A DNA stretch of 35,107 bases from Bacillota bacterium (GTDB lineage: Bacteria > Bacillota > Clostridia > Oscillospirales > Acutalibacteraceae): the NCBI GenBank assembly GCA_029005175.1, contig JAQXFQ010000032.1:1-35107 (forward strand), in the 5' to 3' direction. Below, one piece after another: positions 27,629-35,107 of the stretch. The position numbers and the translations under genes are program-made. The notes beneath the pieces are model-generated. The model searched no databases. It was not told where the DNA came from and worked only from the letters and a program-made list of their open reading frames with translations. The first letter of the stretch is position 1. The number at the start of each line of letters is the position of its first letter.

Positions 27629-29235
27629 AGTCTTTTCCTCCTGAAATATACCACCATACCGGCAAGAAGCACGACTATAGGAATAACATATCCGAATACG
27701 GCGCTGAGTATGGTCAGCGTCTGTATATCAACCGAGAAATCCACTGCATACAGCGATTTAGCCTCTATGTCTATATTGCCTGTATCAATGCCGCCTCGCC
27801 GGTTGAATATGTTCATCATCAGCGAAAGATTGCCATACACGTCTGAACCGAGAAATTCTGCATAATAAAGGCTGCCGGGAGCAACTATTATATCAGTGCG
27901 CAGTTCATCGCCGTCCAATGTATCACGATAGGTCGTGGAGTACGCCATAACTGTGCGGGTATCCTTATCCGCCTCGGTGTAATCCGATTTGACAAATTCC
28001 TTTGCACTGCTGCAAACATAGCCCTCGCTTGTAGAGGTGAGGACAGCTTCGACATCCGTATTTCCCTTTGATTCATACAGCAGGTCGAGCGCAACTGCAT
28101 TGGAAACGGCAGGATAATTCAATTCGTCAAGCAGCGAGTTGGTATAATCTGTAGTGAGCATCTGAGGGGTAAACGCACTCATCTGCGTGGAAATCGTATT
28201 TGAAGAATCTCCCTCATACACTATATTCTGCGTGATGGAAATGCCGTACTCGGACAGCAGCGCATTCAGATTCGGCAGCTCAGGCATTACCGAGGATGAA
28301 AACACCAGAAGCGTTCTTGAGTCTGAATCTGAATTCAAAAATTCATCCAACTTCTGCACCTGAGCCTGCGTCAGATCAGTCGTCGGGGCAGCCAGCATGA
28401 CAATGTCCGTATCCTCGGGGAAATCCTCCTTTCGTATATCCACAGCATGCACATCGTAACCGTTTATTTGCAGCAGACTCACCAGATCGCCGCTGTTTCC
28501 ATCGACATTCAAACCGCTGACAAATGCGACTACCGGGGTTTTATCCATTGTAACGGTCTTGATAAGCGAGGTCATATAGGTTTCTGTGTAGGACTGAGCC
28601 ACCGCGTCGCTCAGATTTGTGCTGTCGTATGTCGTATAACTTGACGAAAGCCCGGGAAGCATTTCATAAAATGAAGTCACGCGGGTGCGGCGTGTTGACT
28701 TTACAACAATTGAATAATAGTCCAGCGTATTGCTGTATTCGGGAAACTGCTGAATATACGCCGGAGTTTTGCTCAGGTCAACATAATTTATTGTAATATT
28801 GTCGTTTTCCTGAGCATAACGCTTAATAATTTCGTGTGCAATCGGAATCTGTCCATACGTATCTTCTATAACAGCAGATGCCGTAGTGCATTGCGCTTCA
28901 GTCGCCAGAATATCAATTTCCACTACCTCATCAATGTCTTTGATAATATCAATAGTGGTATCGGAAAGGGTATATCTTCCGTCATCAGTCATATCTATGG
29001 TCATGAACGAATACTTTTCAGACATTTTCATTGCAATGACATTCAGCAAAATAATGAAAACAAAAAATACAGCAGTCATTACAGTAGCCATTGTACCGTG
29101 TCTGAATCGGCTGCTGGTGCGTATAAGTGTGATCGTATTTTTTACGGATGATTTTATTTCAGTAAAGCTTGGCAGCTTGAATTGCTTCTCTTTTTTCTTT
29201 TTATCGTTATGTTTATTACTAGCCAATCTGCGCAC
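27625..29235 (-). CDS. GldG-like ABC-type auxiliary/substrate-binding membrane protein
   Basis: N-terminal TM, LSDTTIDIIKDIDEVVEIDILA, DIVMLAAPTTDLTQAQVQKLDEFLN, C-terminal TM; follows ABC-2 permease. Confidence 0.85.
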   Translation of the reverse strand: MRRLASNKHNDKKKKEKQFKLPSFTEIKSSVKNTITLIRTSSRFRHGTMATVMTAVFFVFIILLNVIAMKMSEKYSFMTIDMTDDGRYTLSDTTIDIIKDIDEVVEIDILATEAQCTTASAVIEDTYGQIPIAHEIIKRYAQENDNITINYVDLSKTPAYIQQFPEYSNTLDYYSIVVKSTRRTRVTSFYEMLPGLSSSYTTYDSTNLSDAVAQSYTETYMTSLIKTVTMDKTPVVAFVSGLNVDGNSGDLVSLLQINGYDVHAVDIRKEDFPEDTDIVMLAAPTTDLTQAQVQKLDEFLNSDSDSRTLLVFSSSVMPELPNLNALLSEYGISITQNIVYEGDSSNTISTQMSAFTPQMLTTDYTNSLLDELNYPAVSNAVALDLLYESKGNTDVEAVLTSTSEGYVCSSAKEFVKSDYTEADKDTRTVMAYSTTYRDTLDGDELRTDIIVAPGSLYYAEFLGSDVYGNLSLMMNIFNRRGGIDTGNIDIEAKSLYAVDFSVDIQTLTILSAVFGYVIPIVVLLAGMVVYFRRKRL

Positions 29236-29241
29236 CTCCCG

Positions 29242-29946
29242 TCAGCTCCAGCGGCGTTTTTCAAGCACTCGCACCGTGAGAAAAATAAACACAGCCGTAA
29301 TGCTCAGAAAAAATATTATGCTTGAAATATCCAGAATGCCGTTTGTAAACGGCGTGTATCTGCCCACAAACGAAATACTGTTTACCAATGACACTATAAA
29401 TTCATTGTCTGTTACAAGCGGAATTACATCTAGTATAATAAACACCGTTGCTATTGAAAATGAGCCCATAGCCGCAACAAACTGGCTCTCGGTCATTGAC
29501 GAGATAAACATACCCACAGCGATAAACGCCGCTCCGAATAAAATCGCACCAAGTATATTTCCCGCTATCAGCGACCACGACGGCGTGACGAAGAAGCAGA
29601 ACACAACTGCGTAAATCAAAGTAAAAAGCGTACATCCGACATACACTGTGAGCGATGAGAGAAACTTTCCCATAACAAGAGGCGTTATATTTATCGGTGA
29701 AGTCAGCAGCACCTGGTCGGTTTTATACTTGCGCTCCTCGCTGAAAAGACGCATGGTGAGCAGCGGCAGCATAAGCAGAACTATATTAAGCATGCCATAA
29801 TAAATCTGCGGAAATTCTGACGATTGACCTGTAGAAAGCACCGAGTTAAAATACATCGCGCTGAAAAACAGGTATATTGCGCAAAACACATAGCCTGTAG
29901 GAGAACGGAAGCACGAGCTGAGTTCCCTTTTATATATTGCCTTCAT
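29242..29946 (-). CDS. ABC-2 type transporter permease (GldF-like)
   Basis: MKAIYKRELSSCFRSPTGYVFCAIYLFF..., six-TM pattern with PLLTMRLFSEERKYKTDQVLLTSPI. Confidence 0.9.
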   Translation of the reverse strand: MKAIYKRELSSCFRSPTGYVFCAIYLFFSAMYFNSVLSTGQSSEFPQIYYGMLNIVLLMLPLLTMRLFSEERKYKTDQVLLTSPINITPLVMGKFLSSLTVYVGCTLFTLIYAVVFCFFVTPSWSLIAGNILGAILFGAAFIAVGMFISSMTESQFVAAMGSFSIATVFIILDVIPLVTDNEFIVSLVNSISFVGRYTPFTNGILDISSIIFFLSITAVFIFLTVRVLEKRRWS

Positions 29947-29965
29947 AAAAAAATCCGCTCCCTTC

Positions 29966-30904
29966 TTATTTTTTATCCACCAGTGACATGAAGATGTCTT
30001 CGAGTGAATATTCGGTGGTTTTCATTTCAATAATCGGTATCTTTTTGGCGGCAAATGCAAAGAAAATATCAGCACGGGCGCTTTCAGACGGGGATATGCT
30101 GACCGAAAATTCCTGCACATCGCCGTCTGAGTGTGCGTTTCGGCTGAAACGCTTGACGCACTTTACCGAGTTAAGCACCGACTGAATATCTCTTTCACTG
30201 CCGACTGCTTTGAGCGTCAGCGAATTTCCGCTGCCCAAACTGTCGCTAAGATTTTCCGCGGTACTGTCGGCAACCAGCTTGCCGTTATTCAGCACAATAA
30301 TTCTGTCGCATACCGCCTGCACCTCACTGAGTATATGTGAAGACAGAATTACGGTGTGATGTTCCCCAAGCTTTTTTATAAGAGTTCGCATTTCGATTAT
30401 CTGCTTCGGGTCAAGTCCGACTGTGGGTTCGTCCAGAATAAGCACAGGAGGATTGCCTACCAGCGTTTGGGCAATTCCAACGCGCTGACGGTAGCCCTTT
30501 GAAAGATTCTTTATCAGGCGTCCGCGAACCGCAGTGATCCGGGTAAGCTCACAGATTTCATTAAAATGCGGTGCTTTCTTTTGTTTGGCTTTTTTTAATT
30601 CATACAGAAAGTCGAGGTATTCGTCTACTGTCATATCGGGATAAAGCGGTGGAACTTCTGGCAAGTAACCTATCCTTTTCTTTGCCTCGGTAGGCTCTTC
30701 GAGAATGTCATAGCCGTCTATAGACACCGTGCCCGAGGTAGAGGAAAGATAACCTGTAAGTATGTTCATCGTGGTGGTTTTCCCTGCACCGTTAGGTCCG
30801 AGGAATCCCACGACTTCGCCTTTTTTTACTGAAAAGCTGACATTATCCAACGCTGAAATACTTCCGTACTTTTTGGTCAGATTCTTTACTTTAATCATCT
30901 GCAT
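29966..30904 (-). CDS. ABC transporter ATP-binding protein (GldA-like)
   Basis: GPNGAGKTTTMNILTG, LSKGYRQRVGIAQ and LILDEPTVGLDP motifs. Confidence 0.95.
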   Translation of the reverse strand: MQMIKVKNLTKKYGSISALDNVSFSVKKGEVVGFLGPNGAGKTTTMNILTGYLSSTSGTVSIDGYDILEEPTEAKKRIGYLPEVPPLYPDMTVDEYLDFLYELKKAKQKKAPHFNEICELTRITAVRGRLIKNLSKGYRQRVGIAQTLVGNPPVLILDEPTVGLDPKQIIEMRTLIKKLGEHHTVILSSHILSEVQAVCDRIIVLNNGKLVADSTAENLSDSLGSGNSLTLKAVGSERDIQSVLNSVKCVKRFSRNAHSDGDVQEFSVSISPSESARADIFFAFAAKKIPIIEMKTTEYSLEDIFMSLVDKK

Positions 30905-31037
30905 AACCGTCCTTATCTGATTTATGCGCTAATGCTAATATATTTTTATTGCCGATACATTAAATTTATCATACTAATCCAGCATATCACCGCAAATTGA
31001 TAAATATGTGACTATAGTATAAACATTCGTGTAATAA

Positions 31038-31943
31038 TCACAGCTCTGTCAGGTCAAAATCAGGTACATATTCTTCGCTCGCCGATGACAATTCCTGCAT
31101 GAAGCCGCCTATTCCCAGAGTATCCGCCTCGGCGCATACTTTATCGTATTCGCTTCTGTTTAAACGTCGGCTAAGTTCACTGAATTCCGAAATGTTTCCC
31201 GACGGAGTATACTGGCTCATTATGCTGACGAGTGTGCCTTTGGGCAGATTTTTTTCAATCGCGCGAAGCGCCGCAATTGAGTTGCGCACATTGTGCGGCA
31301 AAACCAAATGCCTTACAATGACGCCTCGCTTCATTATGCCATTTTCAATCACATTTTCGCCGCTAAGCTCGCACATCAAACTAATCGCAGCCATTGCTGT
31401 CTCGGGATAATTCCGAGCATGGGCATATTTTGCAGCTGCATCGGGAAGGGCAAATTTATAATCAGGCAGCCATATGTCAATATAATCCGCAAGCTGCCTG
31501 ACCGTTTCAACACGCTCATATCCTCCGCTGTTCCACACAGTGGGTATTGCGGGGCGGTAGATATTCAGCGCGTCTATTATTGCCGGAACATACTGAGTGC
31601 CGGTGACAAAGCTGATATTATGTGCGCCCTGCTTCTCAAGATTCCGCATGATTCCCGCAAGCTCTTCAGGTGTAACAGCGCGGCCGCGCAGGCTTGACGA
31701 AATCGCATAATTTTGGCAAAAGGCGCAGCCAAGTGTACAGCCGCTGAAAAATATCGTCCCTGAGCCCGCGCTGCCGCTTATCACCGGCTCTTCCCACATA
31801 TGCAAGGCCGCGCGTGAAATCACAGGATTTGTACCGCACCCGCAGAACCCGCTGCCTCGCAGAATATCTCTTTCCGCATTGCACAGCCTCGGGCAAAGAT
31901 TGCATTTTTCCGACACGCTCAGACTTCCTTTCCGCAAAATCAA
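31038..31943 (-). CDS. Radical SAM protein (PflA-activase-like)
   Basis: FSGCTLGCAFCQNYAIS (CxxxCxxC) and N-terminal Cys-rich CNLCPRLCNAERDILRGSGFCGCG. Confidence 0.9.
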   Translation of the reverse strand: MILRKGSLSVSEKCNLCPRLCNAERDILRGSGFCGCGTNPVISRAALHMWEEPVISGSAGSGTIFFSGCTLGCAFCQNYAISSSLRGRAVTPEELAGIMRNLEKQGAHNISFVTGTQYVPAIIDALNIYRPAIPTVWNSGGYERVETVRQLADYIDIWLPDYKFALPDAAAKYAHARNYPETAMAAISLMCELSGENVIENGIMKRGVIVRHLVLPHNVRNSIAALRAIEKNLPKGTLVSIMSQYTPSGNISEFSELSRRLNRSEYDKVCAEADTLGIGGFMQELSSASEEYVPDFDLTEL

Positions 31944-32020
31944 GATTCACTATATAATACAACAAAAACAGACAGACCGCAATAACAAAATTTTGCCGCC
32001 CGCCTGTTTGCAATAATTAT

Positions 32021-32884
32021 TCATGCCGTTTCATCGTCAGTCGAAGAACCGCCGATTTCAGTTAGTGTGTTTTTGTGCACCAGTCCATCGTATGTAATTT
32101 TGAACGAATGGGAAATATTGTAGCTTCTGCCGCAGCCTCCGCACTGATAACGCGCATAATGCTTTTTGTTGCGGTGCGAAAACTTTGTAAGCCGCTTCAT
32201 GTATATTCCGCAATTCGGACATTCAACCATCAGATTATTCTGTCTGATACGCTCGTCGTCGGGGTCGCTTATGCTGTACGACTTGAAGTTTATCCGCTCA
32301 TAAAACTCCTTATCGGCAACCTTGGCGAATTGATCGTATAAATCTTCAGTGAAAAGCTTGGCAAGGCATTTCGCCGTCAGCTTGCTGTCATTGAGCGCGC
32401 GGTGAAGCTGGGCGTCGCCAATGTCGATTTCCGCCATTTCCGCAAGCGCTGACAGTCCCACCTGCTTGGCAAGCGAGATTTCAAGAGCTTGCTGACACAA
32501 GAGCTGAGCATCACAAAAATGCCTGATAACATATATATCGTTCACCATATTGTAATGATTCAGATTTTCATATAAAACCAAAACATCGGCATTTCCCCAC
32601 GACAGCAGGCAATTGTCATCATCACAGCCTATCCACTTTTTCAGCTTGTTGTAAACGCTTACAAAGCCTTCCGCGTTTTTAAGCTCATCGTTTGTTATAT
32701 GAGTCAGCTCCTTGATTCTGCCTTTAAGCTTTTTGGTAACCTTGGGCTTAACAAGCTGCTGAAACTCGCTGATTACATTCATATTTTCATCCAGACTTAC
32801 CGCGCCTATTTCGATTATCTCATTGAAATATCCGTCTGCTGTCTGATTTCCGTTCCATTCCAGGTCGATTATTATATATTTCAT
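32021..32884 (-). CDS. DEDD 3'-5' exonuclease with C-terminal zinc ribbon
   Basis: YIIIDLEWNG, IGAVSLDE, LSWGNADV and LHRALNDSKLT exonuclease motifs; C-terminal CPNCGIYM...YQCGGCG. Confidence 0.88.
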   Translation of the reverse strand: MKYIIIDLEWNGNQTADGYFNEIIEIGAVSLDENMNVISEFQQLVKPKVTKKLKGRIKELTHITNDELKNAEGFVSVYNKLKKWIGCDDDNCLLSWGNADVLVLYENLNHYNMVNDIYVIRHFCDAQLLCQQALEISLAKQVGLSALAEMAEIDIGDAQLHRALNDSKLTAKCLAKLFTEDLYDQFAKVADKEFYERINFKSYSISDPDDERIRQNNLMVECPNCGIYMKRLTKFSHRNKKHYARYQCGGCGRSYNISHSFKITYDGLVHKNTLTEIGGSSTDDETA

Positions 32885-33149
32885 GCAAATAGCTGCTTTA
32901 CCTTACAGTCAATTGGCATAATGACCGCAAAATAATCTTTTCCTTTCCGAATTCACATTTTGAGCAGTGCATAACACACATACTATGAAGTAAAAAATTG
33001 ATTTTATTCATAATGAATTACATAATAATAATTTATTTTACATCAATATTTATATAAAATCAACCCTGACTTTATTATATTTTACATTTCGCCGGTCAAA
33101 AATATACAGTAAAAGTGAGTATAAATTGTATTATCCACATATATCGGCT

Positions 33150-34172
33150 TTATAACTTTGTAAATTTATAAATCGTAGTGCTGCGGAAAATCTCATCAGG
33201 TCGAAGAACGGTATCAGGAAAATCAGGATGATTCGGACTGTCGGGAAAATGCTGTGTTTCCAGTGCAAATGCCGGTCCTGCTGTACCGAGCGAAAAAAAC
33301 TGCACACCCGGCTGATCGGTAAAGCACTCCATCATAAGTCCCGACTTGCGGCTGAAAGCCGATGCACAGGGATTGTCAAGCGTGGGATTGTTAAGTACAA
33401 AATTATGGTCGTATCCGTCACTGTCCTTTACTTTGGCAGCGTCATCGGAAATAATCTTAGGTGAACGGAAATCAAACGGTGTTCCGCTTACATCAATCAG
33501 TCTTCCTGTAGGAATAGCATCGTGCAATTCGGTGATACAGTCAGCGTCAAGCATAAATTCAATATCACCGTTATTTCCGTCAGAGTCAGGCATACCGGAT
33601 TTATTTACACTGAATCCGTTGAGGTTGAAATAGCTGTGATTTGTAAGATTAAGCACAGTCGGCGCGTCGGTACTAGCTGTATATGATATTTTCAGACAGT
33701 CATCCTTTGTAACAGAGAAGCGTACCGATACATTCATATTTCCCGGATACCCCTCTTCACCGTCAGGGGATATGCGGCTGAATTCCACACCCGCTTCACT
33801 TTCCGTTTCAAACGGTGTTCCGTCCCAAACTTTCGTATTAAATCCATTATTGCCGCCGTGCATGTGGTTTCCACGCTGATTGCACGGCAATTGGTATTTA
33901 ACGCCGTCAATCTCAAACTGTCCGCCGGCAATACGTCCTGCATACCGACCCACTGTGGCGCCGGTGCAGCCACCGCTGAATTTTGCGTACTTTTTCACAT
34001 CCGGCAGAGAAAATATAATGTCATTGCCGTCGTAAGTCATGCGCTGTATGGTTGCGCCGAAGCTTATAAACGAAGCGGCGAGCCTGCTGCCCGAAACATT
34101 ATATTTATAAACAATTTCTCCGCCCGGAGCCTTGCCCCACTCTTCAATAGTAATTTTTTTAAATTCATTCAT
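33150..34172 (-). CDS. galM: Galactose mutarotase / aldose 1-epimerase
   Basis: TGATVGRYAGRIAGGQFEIDGVKYQLPCNQRGNHMHGG, VLNLTNHSYFNLNG and FALETQHFPDSPNHPDFP. Start set to MNEFKK at 34172, but 34178 or 34214 are possible. Confidence 0.93.
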   Translation of the reverse strand: MNEFKKITIEEWGKAPGGEIVYKYNVSGSRLAASFISFGATIQRMTYDGNDIIFSLPDVKKYAKFSGGCTGATVGRYAGRIAGGQFEIDGVKYQLPCNQRGNHMHGGNNGFNTKVWDGTPFETESEAGVEFSRISPDGEEGYPGNMNVSVRFSVTKDDCLKISYTASTDAPTVLNLTNHSYFNLNGFSVNKSGMPDSDGNNGDIEFMLDADCITELHDAIPTGRLIDVSGTPFDFRSPKIISDDAAKVKDSDGYDHNFVLNNPTLDNPCASAFSRKSGLMMECFTDQPGVQFFSLGTAGPAFALETQHFPDSPNHPDFPDTVLRPDEIFRSTTIYKFTKL

Positions 34173-34400
34173 CTGCATATCACCCATTTTGCTCATTTGT
34201 AATTTATTATACAATGCAAGAGCCGCAAGGTCAAGGATTAAAAGGTATTGAGATATAAATTAATTTATTGACAAAATAATCATGACAATTTGTTTTATTA
34301 TCCCCCCTTAACACTGATCTTTTCTATTGCAAATACTCCATCGATGTTGTTCGTAATTTGTTCAGCCGTTCAAAAACCCTGTAAACGGAAAGCTTGGCTC

Positions 34401-34429
34401 TTGACAACAAATGAAGATTGTGGTAACAT
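34401..34429 (+). promoter_or_regulatory. Sigma-A promoter of the metG T-box leader
   Basis: TTGACA - 17 nt - TAACAT directly upstream of the leader. Confidence 0.7.
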
Positions 34430-34449
34430 TTATAAAAACAAAATATTAT

Positions 34450-34740
34450 AACGGCTGTGAAAAGAAGAGTACACGCGAGATTACGTTTCAGAGAGCTTTG
34501 TTTGGTGAAAATAAGCACGGAAGGCGCGGCGGAAGATGATCTTGGAGCCTTGCACCGAATGAATCATTGATTCTGTAGGCTGCGGCGGGATACGCCCGTT
34601 AAAGCGTAAAAGTATCGCAAAAAACGGTACTTGCTAAGGCTGCGCATCGTGAGATGCCGGCAAATTAAGGTGGTAACACGAAGCATTTTTAAGCGTCCGC
34701 TCTCGTCCTTTGTTAATTTGGATCAGTCGGACGCTTTTTA
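34450..34740 (+). ncRNA. T-box leader, Met-specific
   Basis: Stem I AGAGTA / AGAGAG motifs, specifier region GGAAG-ATG-ATCTTGGAGC (AUG at 34536-34538), T-box AAGGTGGTAACACGA at 34667-34681, terminator AAGCGTCCG...CGGACGCTTTTTATT, followed by metG. Confidence 0.93.
34691..34740 (+). terminator. T-box-controlled terminator
   Basis: AAGCGTCCG at 34691-34699 pairs with CGGACGCTT at 34728-34736, followed by TTTATT. Confidence 0.88.
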
Positions 34741-34754
34741 TTATGTATTTTTGA

Positions 34755-35107
<353 letters not shown>

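Noticed and set aside
32998-33063. TTGATTTTAT ... ATAAAATCAA inverted repeat
   Set aside because: Very AT-rich intergenic sequence with 46 nt between the arms; likely chance.
34324-34518. 64-aa minus-strand ORF near metG
   Set aside because: Overlaps the metG promoter and T-box leader on the opposite strand; no protein signature.

Overview
This is a chromosomal window from a low-to-mid GC Clostridia-like Firmicute (Ruminococcaceae/Oscillospiraceae-like by gene content and order). Most genes lie on the minus strand. No CRISPR array, transposase, phage module or rRNA was seen. The backbone is the translation operon rimP-nusA-ylxR-ylxQ-infB-rbfA-nrnA-truB-ribF, extended by a FlK-like thioesterase and a HAD phosphatase. 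Upstream of it is a Gld-type ABC export cluster (ATPase, ABC-2 permease, GldG-like, DUF4340). Downstream are an FHA-SEDS (FtsW/RodA) fusion next to a PbpA-like transpeptidase, a SigH-like sigma factor, and a minimal two-gene SufC/SufB-like (SMS-type) Fe-S system next to metK. Two cis-regulatory RNAs are clear: a SAM-I riboswitch before metK and a Met T-box (specifier AUG) before metG. Both window edges cut genes that the ORF track misses: ribonuclease J at 1-623 (minus, GTG start) and metG at 34770-35107 (plus). The best leads are a degenerate tRNA-like cloverleaf at 11565-11642 before a small zinc-ribbon gene, a class A beta-lactamase-fold protein whose catalytic Ser is Asp, the SMS-type Fe-S pair, the FHA-SEDS fusion, a leader with a terminator and competing repeats before rimP-nusA, and a long inverted repeat over the metK -35 box. 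I did not find a clearly new multi-gene system.
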